Position numbers and translations under genes: made by a program. Below the pieces are notes generated by a model. That model made no database searches. It was not told the origin of the DNA and was given only the letters and a program-made list of their open reading frames with translations. Below are positions 46,214 to 59,548 of a stretch of 64,000 nucleotides of DNA, one piece after another (the first letter of the stretch is position 1; each line of letters opens with the position of its first letter). Where the stretch lies: the NCBI GenBank assembly GCA_032622095.1, contig CP136063.1, forward strand, positions 15,915,814-15,979,813, given 5' to 3'. This DNA is from Siphonodentalium dalli (taxonomy: Eukaryota > Mollusca > Scaphopoda > Gadilida > Siphonodentaliidae).

Positions 46214-46359
46214 TATGTGTACTATTGTTGTTTCGTACACTTTGCCCCATGCGTTTGGTTGTTTCGCACCATACATTTGGCCATTTCTCACCACATGTTT
46301 TGTCGTTTCCCACAACTGTCATGCGTACCTTTTGAAAAAATACTTTGAAAAAGAACATA

Positions 46360-46575
46360 CAGTATTGCCCAAAGTAATTGACCCCTTAACCACACCAGGA
46401 TTATGGAAAAAAATTCAGGATTTAGTTGGAAATATGGATGGCTTGTTGCCATTCGTTGGAAAGCTCTAGTCGAGAACTTTCCGATGAATGGAACAAGCCA
46501 TATTTCCAACTAAATCCTAAAAAATTACCCATAATTCCGCTGTGGTTAAGTGGTCAATTACTTTGGGCATAACCG
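46360..46575. mobile_element. Tc1/mariner-like fold-back MITE, copy 1
   Basis: Ends CAGTATTGCCC and GGGCATAACCG flanked by TA; the two ~100-bp halves are inverted copies (GATTTAGTTGGAAATATGG and its complement) around a short loop near 46470. No coding capacity. Confidence 0.8.
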
Positions 46576-46989
46576 TATTAAGTTATCTGATGACAACGGT
46601 CCAACTGGACACATTTCTTTTCTTTTTTTTTGAAAAAAACCACCAAATTGTGACAAGAAATGTCACGTTATTTAAAAAAAAACATAATAGACCCAGTCTA
46701 AATAAAATTAGACCATGTTTCATTTCTTTCTTACGAGTCTGCATATCTATCAGACTGCAATATACCTTATACTAAATGATACGATTCATCCATATTATAC
46801 CGGTGTACCACGATATCTCCCCCATCCTGGGTATCTTCCTCCCCACTCATACATTTTTTTCCTTCACTTATTTTATACCTGTATTATTATGGTAAGAAAT
46901 GCCGAGAAAACTATTATTTTTTTTATTTTTTGTGGTTATTTTGAAGTTTAACTTAACCCAATAATAGCATAAATGTGTCAAAATATTAC

Positions 46990-47655
46990 CTTATGATTCT
47001 ATCATTTAATTTGCTTAATATAGTCATGAAATGGTGAGAAATTAACTTTATATGAGCAAACTTTTATAGAGTAAAATTTTTGGGTGGGGGGGGGGAGAGA
47101 TACCCAGGCCTGAGTATCTTCCCCACCCCCACCCAGCGCCTACATATGACAAAAATTAAACGTATGATTTTATTGCTTAATTTGCTTTATATAGTCATGA
47201 ATGGCGAGAAATTAACTTTATATGATCAAAATTTGATTAGAGTAAGAATTTATGGTGTGGGGGGGGGAAATATCTAGGCCTGAGTATCTTCCCCCACCCA
47301 GCACCTACATATGACAAAAATTAAACGTATGATTTTATTGCTTAATTTGCTTTATATAGTCATGAAATGGCGAGAAATTAACTTTTTATGAGCAAAATTT
47401 GATCGAGTAAGAATTTGGGGTGGGAGGGGGGAATATACTCAGGCCTGTGTATCTCTCCCCCCCCCCCCACCCCAAATTCTTAGTCTAATCAAATTTTGCT
47501 CATATGAAGTTAATTTCTAGCCATTTCATGACTATATAAAGCAAATTAAGCAATAAAATCATGCGTTTAATTTTTGTCATATGTAGGTGCTGGGTGGGGG
47601 GGGGGGAGATACTCAGGCCTGTGTATCTCCCCCCCCCCCCCAACCCCAAATTCAT
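46990..47655. repeat. ~180-bp repeats with G-run/C-run hairpins
   Basis: Three direct units and one inverted unit (about 47465-47655). Each has CATATGACAAAAATTAAACG and TATATAGTCATGAAATGG around a hairpin made of a run of 7-11 G, then GATACTCAGGCCTGAGTATC-like sequence, then a run of C. Confidence 0.85.
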
Positions 47656-47689
47656 ACTCATATGGTTAAATGATAGAAGCGTTACTGCA

Positions 47690-47768
47690 TGGGAGGCTAA
47701 ATTCACATTTAATAATTAATTGTGCTTAAGCACAATTAATTGCTCTTAAGCGCAATTCATGGTTATAT
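47690..47768. mobile_element. TTAAGC-palindrome element, partial copy
   Basis: Left end TGGGAGGCTAAATTCACATT, then TTGTGCTTAAGCACAATTAA palindromes; stops at about 47768. Confidence 0.65.
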
Positions 47769-48294
47769 GTAACAAAACACCCCTGGTGAATAAATAGGTT
47801 TCTCCATACCTTAGCATTAACTCCTATTGACATGTCACCTCTTGGTTTCATTGGTTCGTATGGGTAGGGTGCTAGCCCAACTTCTTTATCAAAATGGCTG
47901 ACTCCCAATAGTATCACCTTCTGTTTTAGTTGGAGCGACTCGTGATAGCATTATATTTTCTTTGGTATATAGTAGTTGGGGCTACTTTCAATAGCATTAC
48001 TTTCTGTATTAGTTGGGGCGACATTGATTTTTGACATTGATTTTCTTTTCAATTTTCGAGTATACAGGCACACCATAATGAGGGAAGCAAGCCCTCATTG
48101 ACACCACATTCACACTATATGATCATGGAAATAATATAGATTTGTGCAAGAGTTGCTGATTTAATAAAAAAAAACTAGAGCTCCAGGACTGAGAAACCAA
48201 AGCTCCAGTAATTACACACAATTTTTTTGACAGGGATGCTGATAATATGAAAATAATGTTTTTCCCCCTGATTTAAGTCAATAAGTAAACCATA

Positions 48295-48435
48295 CAGTAA
48301 TGCTCTAATTAATCGACTCCTTAACCACATCAGAATTATGGATAGCTTTTCAGGATTTAGTCGGAAATATGGCAAGCTTTTCGATGAATGGCAACAAGCC
48401 ATATTTCCGACTAAATCCTGAAAGGTTACCCATAT
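48295..48435. mobile_element. Tc1/mariner-like MITE, copy 2 (truncated)
   Basis: Starts CAGTAATGCTCTAATTAATC after TA, folds back through GGATTTAGTCGGAAATATGG, and is cut before the far end. Confidence 0.7.
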
Positions 48436-49280
48436 GGAGTTTTCATATTTAGTTTTCATATTTAGTTTCCACATTTATTTTCAAAACAATTCATTCTCAA
48501 CATAATTCTTTCCACAAGTTAGTTTAAAAATGTTCATAACAGTGGTACCGACTTTTCTTTCACATACAAGCTCTTTATTTCTATCGCTTCACCTATCTCT
48601 GTCTCGTATTCCTTGTGAATACACTCTCTCCTTATTATTCACATAAGCTTATTTATCATTTCAACACTTACTGTAAACTCGTCTGTACATCATAATATTA
48701 ATATACCATCACTTCTTAAACCTATTGTTTCTCTAACTCGGCCACTTGCCATTCGCTCGATCTTTCTTGATTTCTACAATTTTTCTACTTGTCTGAGGAG
48801 ATAGCTCAACAAAAGCACATATCTGCTTGCTGCTAAATCCTCTTCCCCTTTTCTATTCTACTCATGTTTCCATCATCTAAATGTTGTTAATCATAAATGT
48901 AATATTGGGGCAAATAAATATTGTTTAAATCAAAGGTTACACATAATTATGCTGTGGTTAAGAAGTTAATTAATTAGAGCATTATTGTGTGAGGTTAGAA
49001 AGCCCTCATACAGTGACACCGCATGTATAGGATATTACCATAGTAAAGGCTAGTAAAGGCTAAAATCTGTGCAAAAATACATCAAAAACATCATACAAAA
49101 ATTTACTAGAGTTCCGGGAAGGCGAACATCAATTCTTTGGATAGAGGGATGCTGATAATATGTAATTAGGGATTCTCCTTGTTGAAAACATAATCACAGT
49201 TGACTGTTGAGTACAGGTCAAAATTAGTCCAATGCTCATATTATGTTGCTATGTGATACAGCAGTTCATGCTAATAGTTT
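48436..49280. other. Non-coding stretch with a MITE tail
   Basis: No gene. A fragment of the CAGT MITE end lies at about 48943-48990 (ATTATGCTGTGGTTAAG ... AGAGCATTATTG). Confidence 0.5.
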
Positions 49281-49460
49281 ATGGGTAGGTTACATAGTAG
49301 TAACAATTACGCTTTAGCGCAATTGATTGTGATTAAGCGCAATTGATTGCGATTAAGCATAATTAATTACGCTTAAGCGTAAATATCCTATTTGCGATTA
49401 AGCACAATATGTGGTATTTGCTTAAGCGCAATTGATTATTAAATGTGAATTTGGCCTCCA
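49281..49460. mobile_element. TTAAGC-palindrome element, copy
   Basis: Multiple GATTAAGCGCAATTGATTGC units and right end TTAAATGTGAATTTGGCCTCC. Left end unclear. Confidence 0.65.
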
Positions 49461-50010
49461 ATATTTCTGGACTGGTGTCTTTGACAACTTGACTTATCAT
49501 TATTATGTTATACCACAGAAAACATTTAGGAATAGATGATCCATCTTTAAGCCAAATCACAAACTCATAAATAGCTTTGTGTTTCGGCATAAAGCCTTTG
49601 GCCTGTGTAATCATATTATGATATTTATAAATACATCTCAGTAAACAAATATCAACCTAAATTGTATTTGACTGGGAAATATTATTAAATATTATATTGG
49701 GAATTTATAGTGATATTAATGTGACACCGTGTGTCATAATGACTGTCAATGTGCACTTCTCGTTTTCTGGAGAAATATCAATAATGAACATAAGAACAAA
49801 GTTGATCTATTTCTCCATGTTCTTCTAATAGGTGATGTTTTGATCGAATATATTTGCACATTTTACCCACTGCCGCACTGCGAGTGCATTGGTCCCTTTA
49901 ATATTTCATGCAAAAGTGGTGAAAACTGTTATATTAAACAAGAACAGTTCACTGAAATATTTTCACAGTGGGGTTTCTGTGAGGAAAAAAATAGTACATA
50001 GAATCTCCAC

Positions 50011-50160
50011 ATATATATTCAGACAGACATATGGGGAGGGGTGTTGAAAAATGCTTGGGGAAAACAGTTGTAAACAGGAAAAGAAATTGTTGGCGGGGCT
50101 GGGTGAATTGCAGAAATGGTCAAAGGTGAACAAAAGTATCATACATGTCTGAATATATAT
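50011..50160. repeat. 150-bp element with perfect 15-bp inverted ends
   Basis: ATATATATTCAGACA at 50011-50025 is exactly complementary to 50146-50160. Interior unrelated, non-coding. Followed by a C run. Confidence 0.55.
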
Positions 50161-50394
50161 TAACACCCCCCCCCCCCCACATCCAGAGCAAATTGAAATA
50201 AATTTTAATCCATATACCCTGCTTTTCTCATGGCATTATTTTGGCGTTTTGTTGAATAAAATTAACTTATGACTCAGATTAATCCTTCAGTCTTGATACT
50301 TTTCCAAAAATGCCAATTTTTGGTATTTTTGTCTGTTTAACAAATGTTGGGGCATAAATAGAAAAAAACAACCAGTAGAGAGTGCACTGGCTTA

Positions 50395-51590
50395 GAAGTT
50401 CAAGTATTGTTAGCTTAAAGCATTCTCTTATATATGCAAGGCATCCTATGGAAGACTCGCATATATAAGAGAATGCATTGGCACAGGTTTTCAAAGAATT
50501 TCATGAAGCTCCAGTTATGGAAGGATTAATTATAAATAATGGTCTCCCAATATGGCACCTTTTATATATAAAAGAATGCACTGGCTTGCATAGTCAAGAT
50601 AAATGTTGTTAGGTCAATGAATTCTCTTAAATATGTGAGTCTGCCTATGGGAGTCTGTCATATATAAGAGAATGCATTGGTATAGTATTTTTGCAAAATT
50701 TCAGGAAGCTCCAGTCATGAAATGTGCAAAATTATTTGAACTTTCCTCTTAGAACGCTTTAAATTGTAAAAAGATAGCATCACAAAGTGTTTGGAAATCC
50801 CTTCAGTTTGTAAGTCTAACATTGTCTAAAAATAGTCTTGTCTTCATCATATACTAATAAAGAAATCATGTTTTGTACACAATCTAGTCAGATAATTACT
50901 AAAATAAGAAATAGCTGTTAATTTTTTTTCTATTTTTGAAATATCTGACCATCATATATTGAATTTGGCTCAGTATGATACACTCCCATTCTTGAAGACT
51001 CACAACTTGAAAAATCCTTACTCTTAGAGATGGATTAATAATTATCTCTTTCTGTAATAATTATTTTATAGTTTCCTGTCTATAACATAATAAATATGAA
51101 TCGAAGACCCCTGTCTGGAAACACTTCTATAATAGTATACAATCAATTTCCAGTATTTTAAAGGTATCTCCGGATTATTTTTATTATTTTATAACCAGTA
51201 AACTATACAACACATGTTAGAGGAAGAGATAATCCATCTTTAGTGAATCCGGAAATTTGTAAATGATTAAATTTCTTCTCTAAAGCAGGAAAATAAAATC
51301 TACAAAACATGCAGTTGGAAGGACTTGGGAGACTCGAATATATAATATAACCATTTATTGATGGGAACTGCGCTGGTGGAGCAATGAATCATGTGCCAGT
51401 GCATTCCCTTATATTTGCAAGTACATGTACCATACTAGGTACATGTAGCCACACATATATAAGAGAATGCACTGGCTTACAAGGTCAAGGTAAATATTAT
51501 TAGGCCAATGTAATGTATTCTCTTACATATTCTAGGATACCTACTGGAAACTACCATATATAAGAGAATGCTTTAGCACAGGGTTTTTTT
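50395..51590. repeat. Cluster of TATATAAGAGAATGCA fold-backs
   Basis: The motif or its complement occurs about nine times, mostly as inverted pairs 40-60 bp apart (near 50420/50463, 50620/50656, 51400/51455, 51520/51552), with shared flanks such as GAAGCTCCAGT. These are small hairpin elements or one repeatedly duplicated. Confidence 0.7.
51027..51241 (+). mobile_element. Short, diverged relative of the TTAA MITE
   Basis: Has GATGGATTA...ATTATCTCTTT at the left and GAGATAATCCATCTTTA at the right, plus GAATCGAAGACCCCTGTC, but is only ~215 bp and lacks the usual centre. Confidence 0.55.
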
Positions 51591-51745
51591 TTGCAATATG
51601 CAATGCTTCAATCATGGAAGGGTGAATGCTGCTCCCATAACGAAAGGGTTAATTGATTTTATTTCTAAATAGACATTTTTTGTTGTAATTAGTCTTAGTT
51701 CCGACCCTCCGGGTTTGGTATTTTGTCTCATAAATGAACCACATA

Positions 51746-51923
51746 CAGTAATGCCCTAATTAATTGACTGCTTAACCACAGCAGAATTATGGGTAACTTT
51801 TCAGGATTTAGTTGGAAATATGGCTTGTTGCTATTTATTGGAAAGCCATATTTTCGACTAAATGCTGTAAAGTTACCCATAATTCTGCTGTGGTTAAGGA
51901 GTCAATTATTTAGGGCATTACTG
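51746..51923. mobile_element. Tc1/mariner-like MITE, copy 3 (complete)
   Basis: CAGTAATGCCCTAATTAATT to GGGCATTACTG flanked by TA on both sides; 178 bp fold-back with ~85-bp arms. Confidence 0.85.
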
Positions 51924-52016
51924 TACTATGATGGTGGTAGTTCTGCTGAGTTTAGTAAGGGCAAATCAAATTAATGTTCTGAGACACTGCCACTTCATTA
52001 TTATATAATGGGAGAG

Positions 52017-52117
52017 ATTTCCGATGAATGGCAACAAGCCATATTTCCGACTAAATCCTGAAAGGTTACCCATAATTATGCTGTGGTTATGGAGTCGACT
52101 AATTAGGGCATTACTGC
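52017..52117. mobile_element. Tc1/mariner-like MITE, half copy
   Basis: Only the right arm, ending AGGGCATTACTG. Confidence 0.75.
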
Positions 52118-53344
52118 GGTTTTGATTACTCTGACCACTGATGGTATCCTGCACCTGCCATAAATCCTGAATAACAGAGGAGAATAATGAGTTCCGGATT
52201 AAAAAATATAGGATAGAAGCCATGGTTATTTCACACTATTATAAATATGAAAATAATTACATTTTTGCTGCTGAAGTATTGTCCTTACCTCCAGCTCATC
52301 GAGCAGTATGAGACTGAATTATATCAAAATATGTCATTTTGACCCAAAAAATAATAAATCTGATGCTCATTTACAATTATTCTCAGTGAGATATATCATA
52401 CAGTTCCAGAAGATTTCGCGCCATTGTCACTATAAATATGTTCTTATCTGGTACACAGAAAAATCACCTATTTGTTATTAGTTTTCAGTATAGGAGTCTG
52501 GGGTCTGCCATGGGAGCCGGGGAGGGACAACATCAATGATATCATGAAGAGATATATTTAAGAAGACTTATTTTAAATGATTTATTGATATGGTACTAAA
52601 CATATGTAAGAATTTTCACTAATGAATTAAATTTAATATAATTAAAAAGTCTGTTAATAACTGAACACCACAACTGACTGTCACTAGCTGTGATAGACTT
52701 GCAAATTGCAATCATGAATATTTTTGTGGGACAAACCCCAGCTTCTGGCATGATTCAGTCCTTGTTCAAATTATTGTTGAATGTTGGGTCAACAGCCTGG
52801 ACCTAACTAGTTGAAATTGAAGAAATCCCCCTCCAGATCATGCCATGAATCTTTATTCTGCTTAATAGCGCCTGTAGACATCTTATTCCATCAGTACAAA
52901 ACTTGGGAACTTTTTTATAATTTGACAGGGAACGTTATAACATTGAACAAACAAGAAAGGAACATATTCGTTTGTTTATATTTGTTCCTCGATAATCAAC
53001 TTCAAAGTATGGGGTGGTCCCAGCTCGAAAATGCGCGCTTTCGTGGCTTTAGTGGGCTGATATATATCACAAAAACACTGAATTAATTACCCTGGAGAAA
53101 TTCCATGATTGTAAGTGGCACATAGCAAACTGACCCATCAAGTCTGTTATTAAAATAGTGTCATCTCGAGCTGGCACTTTCGCCTACTTATGAATAAACT
53201 ATTAAGCGACAAGGTATTAACAAAGAAATATATTTCCTTGTTATTTTTTCAGCTTTCTGAGGTTCCATGTCAAAAGTTCAAAAATTTCCCAGGTTTTGTA
53301 CTGGTAGAACAGGGTAGAATAGGATTTCTACGGGCATTAGCCTA
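52118..53344. other. Non-coding stretch
   Basis: No gene, RNA or repeat pair that I can support. Confidence 0.45.
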
Positions 53345-53699
53345 TGGGAGGCCAAATTCACATTTAATAATGAAGTGCACTTAAGAACAATCAATGTGCT
53401 TAAACGCAATTAATTGCACTTAAGCACAAATAATTACACTTAAGCACAATTAGTTGAACTTAAGCACAATCGATTGCGATTAAGCATAATTATTTGTTCT
53501 TGAAAACAAAACATTTGTGCTTAAGCGCATTCAATTCTGCTTAAGCGCAATCAATTCTGCTTAAGCGCAATCGTTTGCCCTTAAGTGCAATAGTTTGTCC
53601 TTAAGTGCAATCAATTACCCTTAAGTGCAATAACGTCGCTTAAGTGCATTCAATTGCACTTAAGTGCAATTAATTATTAAATGTGAATGTGACCTCTCA
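53345..53699. mobile_element. TTAAGC-palindrome element, complete copy
   Basis: 355 bp with inverted ends TGGGAGGCCAAATTCACATT and its complement (two mismatches), TA on both sides. The interior is about 18 units of 14-16 bp of the form CTTAAGCGCAATTAATTG, each nearly self-complementary. Confidence 0.8.
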
Positions 53700-54738
53700 T
53701 ATTAGTCAGAGTAGAGATTCATGGCATGATCTACCCTTCCCCAACATATCTAATACTGGGCCACACATTTTGAAATTAGTCATTTTAATACTATAGGTCA
53801 CTGTTGAGACTTGAGTTGAATTTGAATCTGTAGGGCCTGTAGTGTAGGCATAATGCAGCCAGTCCAGCCCAAAGCCATACATGTACATTTTAGGGTCAAA
53901 TTGCACTAGCTACATGTACATTTTTCTGACGCTATCTACCCACACTTTTTTTAATCTGCGTGTTTGAACGATAGGTTCTCCAACAGTTTCCATTGAGACC
54001 TGAGTCACTCTCCTGGGTCATCATGCTGATAATTCCCGCTGTTGACAATATTCAATTAAAATGTCAACAACATAGCCCGATCACACGAACTTCAAGTTCA
54101 ATTCGAAACGAGTTTTTTTTAACCAGTTTTCCAAGGTTTTCCAGGCAATAATCGTTGAATTCATATGTGAGGACCCAACATTCCCATTCAACACATCATA
54201 CACCGATTTGAAACTCTGATAATCTAATTCAAATATGCGTTCTAACTTATTAAGTTTCAATTAATTTACTTCGTTTTTAGAATGAGAGTTATTATTCTCA
54301 AGTCGTAAAAACAATCCTATCAAATTGGTGACGAAAGTTCGCCGACCAATCGGATCGCGCGGATTGGAATTGTGGCTAAAAATAGTTATCTGCGGGATTC
54401 CGCCGTATATATATATATGTTATTGCTTCAGTCAATTGGGGTATATCGGGGAAGATTTTGGTGACTCTTTAATATTGGTGCTCAGATTTCAACGAAATTT
54501 GGTGTGGTGACTCAGGGTGCCCTGGCAGAGTGTATAATAGCGTTAGTTTTTCTAAATTTGTATTTAAACAAATTTAAATAAATAAAACACATATGAACAT
54601 ATCAGAACATATGTGAATATTTAGGTACAAATAAACCTATTTGCACGAGAATATGTTGCAGCACCAGATATAGAGGAATGTGGGAATGTGGGCCACAGTT
54701 AGACCACAGGAGCTTGGAATTTGGTCAATACCCCTCTT
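53700..54738. other. Non-coding stretch
   Basis: AT-rich, no supported feature. Short frames show no domain. Confidence 0.45.
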
Positions 54739-54785
54739 TTATTGGCGGAACCACCACCGGGACCGGATGGTGGTTCCGCCAATAA
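54739..54785. repeat. Perfect 18-bp stem hairpin
   Basis: TTATTGGCGGAACCACCA pairs with its exact complement at 54768-54785 across an 11-base loop. GC-rich stem in AT-rich surroundings; a run of T precedes it. Confidence 0.8.
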
Positions 54786-57700
54786 TTGACTGCAGTTAGC
54801 ATTATTTTCGAACAATTAATTATGTCAACTGAAGCGACATTTCAAAAAATCTTGTTGTTGGAATCTGATGATATGGGGACTATTGATTCGGATAGAGGAC
54901 CTTCAAGGGAAAAATATCTTTATTGGATAAATTCACATATAATACTGAATACATTTTTATGAAAACAGGGATATATTGCATATTTCACATAGCCACATCT
55001 GATTTATTTATAGAGGGGTATGTATGGTTGACTTTCAGCGATTTACATGGATGTGACACAATGACTCAATGAGACATAATTTATGGCCCTGGTAGGATCC
55101 AACTTCAGTAGATGACAGGCACTTCGAAAAGGAATGAGTTAATTTGCCAAATGACTATTGTTTTGGGGCTAAATAATTTAGATCAAACAAACTGATGTCA
55201 TTGTGCAATAGTGGTATGTTCGGTGTGTTTCCTATACGGTTACTAGTTAAGGGTGACACCTTCTGTGAAGTAGATGATGAGAAACAAGTATTAAGGGTGG
55301 TCCCAGCTCGAGATTGCATGCTTGTTCATGACTTTTGTGGGCTGTATCGTACTCTCAGATGTCTAAGCATTGTGATGGTCAATAATAGTGATAGCGGAGA
55401 CCTAGACTGAAATTAACAATATTGATGGAAATTTAATTCGATTTAATTCTATTTCAATTTAATTCTATATAATGTTTCTATGAAAACTTAATGATCGTTG
55501 AGAATTTTATCTGAAATTACTAATGATGCGGCACATGCTGACACTATTGTTAGGCATCTGATAGTACCGGTATATAAACATTTTAATAATTGCCCAGGAG
55601 GAATGACATTAGTATAAGGGACGCAAAGGAAAATCCACCACAAAGTCACATATCTTGCCATTCAAAGTTGGATCCTCACATTCTATGACACACATTATTA
55701 ATGAAAGGTACTTCATAATATATTAACTGTACTAGTTACTTCCCTATCGCAACAGCAAAAACTTTGTACTGGTGGAATATATCATTCTTGGTGGGCATAG
55801 ATACATAGATATTCATGGCATGGTCTGAGAAAATGCTACTAGATTAAACATTTATATGATTGCCTCATTAGTCATGTAGATGTATAACAAGAAGATCATG
55901 ACAGTTCAACTAAGTTGGCCAGTTCAACTATTAAAGTTGGCATACATATTATCCCAATCCCAATTCGATGTGTCAAGTCGACAATAGCAAGTACACAGGG
56001 CTATATTTAATAATTTTTCCACAAATAGCCACTAGTAAATATATATGCTAGCCATGCTGGTCAAGCTCCCGTTTAATGCTTAAGGTTTAAATCGAGAACA
56101 CAGTGTTAAAATCATGAATTATTTAATATGTGAGAATGCTAAAACTAATCACCGTGCATTATAATTATTATATTTAACTTGATGTGTCCATCACAGGAAA
56201 CATAATTCATACACACAGATGGAAAGTGCGCCCAGAAGCTTATCCTCTCACCAGTCATTGCATGAACTCTGCAGTGTGCCGAGACCAAGTGGGATTGGGA
56301 GATGTTCTTCTTTTCCTTCACTCAACAAGAAGATAAACGACTCACTTTGTTAGTCACCAATGCACTGGGCATTACATGTTTGTTACATCTGTGAGTTGAC
56401 TGCTCTGTAGATGGCTAGAATTTAATTTTGACCTGAGCCAAATTGACATTCACAGTGAGTGGGTGAGGCTGAATACACAGTGAAGTCGTTGATAACTATA
56501 TTTACTAATCTGTAATAACTAAATAACAGAACAAGTCAAATCGCCGTGGTAATCAGTCTGCACAGACCAGTCCACATTTCACTCCAGTGATCTTCATTTT
56601 CATATTTTTTTCAGTCACAGATTCGTCATTGAGTTTCCTTCCGACTGACTGATTTTCACTTTTAAACTTCCAAGTTCAAAACAAGTTGTTGTTGTTATTC
56701 TTCTTCTTTTGACTGCTTTGACACTAAAGTCATTCCAGTAATGGGCTCGTTGTGATATCTTCGCTTGTGCTTTCTCGTTTGTTCTTAATGCTTACGTGCT
56801 GTGATACCGTTGTACATTTAAAATACGAGCGATAACAATAACAAGCAATTCAATTTCAAATTTCGCAAATAAGAGAGCGCCACCATTTTGTCAGGGAACT
56901 GAAATTACGTCACCCAACGTTGCTATGGCCTGCCAGGGGACGTAATTTTCAAACTTTAACGGTACGGAATCTGTCGAGGTTGCCGAATGCTATGCGCCCG
57001 TGTCAGCTAAATCCACATTAAGCATTTAAGTTTGAATAAGGTTGATTTTTTTTTCAAATCAATAGTGTTGCTATATGGAGGCTGATCGAAGAAGAAAAAT
57101 AAATTCGTTTCATTGATTTGACAATTATATTCCAACATGGCGGCCACCATAGGCCCCATAGGTCTGAATCGCCCGGATGTAAAAACAATTTTTTCATGTT
57201 GATGGAGTATAGAAATTACTGACGTCTCAAATATACGTGCGTCGCTTATGATACTGTAAAACAACCCTTTTGGGTTGTGATAATGAGAATAATTAATATT
57301 TATTTGTGACCAAATTGTACAATAAAAATTCTGGTCTCTATTAATAGTTATAACCCCTACACTTTAAAAATAACAATCTGTTGATGTACTTCAGAGTACC
57401 AAAACATGTGATAGAACCATACCGTTCGGTACTACCGTGCTTGTGTGCCCCTTCCCCCTTTTCGTACGCCGGATTCGACCCATTTTTGACCCGTACGCCG
57501 GATTCAAGACACAAATTAAGCTGGATTCCGGAATCATGTATTTATATAAACGGATTCCATTTCGGGTGAAATATTGCGATTTGGTTCCTCATTTGGTCAT
57601 AATAGATCATAATATCATGAATTTGATATGGGATCCAATCTGATGCACACTCTTATATGACTTAGTCCGTATATATTCGTTTGCATACGGTGCTCTTTAT

Positions 57701-59390
57701 CTTTCCGGTCATTAGTTGCGGCAACATATCTAAAACATTGCCCCAAAGACATAGCAAAACAATTTGGATGATGGACTGCCAATTATATTTCCGTGAAAAT
57801 GCGTTGTGGGCATAAACTTAACCCACAATTAAAAAATATGTATGTTATATTGGGCTACCATCAACATATAAACAACGGTACCTCCGATGGCTAGTTAAAA
57901 CAATAAAACCTTGCCAGGATAGTGTGTGGATTTCAACCATGCTATACATGTATGTAAAACTGTTTACTCTCCGACACTTAGCTATATCATCAAACACATT
58001 AATTCAAATGGCGTTTGTTTGGCGGTTCACATGCGATGTGTTAAGCATGATTGTTAATATTATTATATGGGACTTAAGCGGCCATATACACGCATGCAAA
58101 TACATGGATGTGTATTGTTTGACTACCAGTGGATATATACATATTATTGGGAGCTCCAACTCCCGTGCTACATGCATATATTTATATATCAAAATCAATA
58201 TGTAATCATCGATTAATCCCCAATTTTCTAGTGGAGCGTGCGCATTATGTTATTGATCTGTCCGACCGTCTGTCCATCCATCATTCGGTATTGGTTTATG
58301 TGTGGTGGCTTAAGATACGTATCAACTTTATAAACTTAATTTAGTATTTGGGTTTTCTAACACAGAGTGCAGGCCGAGACCACGTGTTCGGTGACTGCCG
58401 GCCAATTTCCGCTATAGAATAGGGTCCCCCTTTTTTTGTTGGAATTTCCTTCCATGTGCGTCCCCATGTGAGGGCATTGGTAAGTCCAAACTGGTTTTAC
58501 TGCGATTACTGATCCGGTGCAGGTTGGGTTTGAGTTTGGAGTCCACCCGAGGGTTTTACATGTGTTATCACATCAGGGTATTAATTCTGGGTCAATATAT
58601 CACGCCCATATAAAGAGCGTTTAATTTATTAGTTTTTACACGGGAATGTGATAAAGATCGGTTAAAGGCACGTGAGGCCTTAATTGTCGAAAATATTCAT
58701 ATTTGTTCCAAACACCGTAAACATTAAAACGCATACAGTTTCGTTCATATATACCATGACCATCGCGTAAACAGCATGTTATCATAAATACCTACTATAT
58801 TTTACCTAAGCAAGAGCCTGATTGTGATACATAGGACAGCATAATGCTACTGGCTAATAACACACAAATGGCATAAACGCTCTTTATTAGTTCCATATCA
58901 GGAATTCACCAACAAAGAACGCTCTTTATGTTTACCATCATAATATAAACAAACACCAGAAAAGTAACTTTTTATGCTTTTGTTTACATAACAATGGTTA
59001 AACATATGAGAATAACATATACTGTTTAATGCGATATTTCTTATTTATATACGGACAAAGTCTGTCTACATTTTGATGTTCTTTCTGTTTGTGGTGGTTT
59101 TTGACGGGTGGAAATATTTTCACAGGATACCCACAGCCAAGGCCAATCGTACCTTTAATCCAAGGAAGTCTAGACGCATATTCTATACCTAAATTACCTT
59201 TGTTACTTTTATCCTAACAGTTTGTAAACTGTCGCAAGGTAGACTGCTCTGGACCTCATTGGTGAAGTTTCCACTACCAGGGTTCAAGACGGGGTGCCTT
59301 TATATGTGGGACCTGCTCATATATTATGGGTATCACAAAACTAATCTATAATATCATGTAAACTGGACGTGAAATCGGTATTTGTTTCTT
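54786..59390. other. Long non-coding stretch
   Basis: No gene supported over 4.6 kb. A fragment resembling the TTAA-MITE centre lies near 57290-57345. Around 57136 the sequence AACATGGCGGCCACC resembles a YY1-type promoter element and a good start context, but its frame closes after 21 codons. The ORF at 55195-55410 matches nothing I know. Confidence 0.4.
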
Positions 59391-59475
59391 AAACTGGATT
59401 CCGGATTCCAGGGTCAATTTGAAGCTGGATTCCGGATTCCAGCGTCATTTTAAAACTGGATTCCGGACTCAAGGG
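59391..59475 (+). repeat. ~32-bp tandem repeats
   Basis: Three units of CTGGATTCCGGATTCCAG plus a TCAATTTGAA spacer. Confidence 0.8.
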
Positions 59476-59548
59476 GGGGGGAGGGGCCCTCATGCTTTGT
59501 GTACTATAAATGCTCGCAATACATACGAGCGTTTGGCACTATCAAAGA

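Noticed and set aside
49729-50001. Cys-containing 90-codon frame
   Set aside because: Isolated, no signal peptide or domain pattern, ends inside a small inverted-repeat element.
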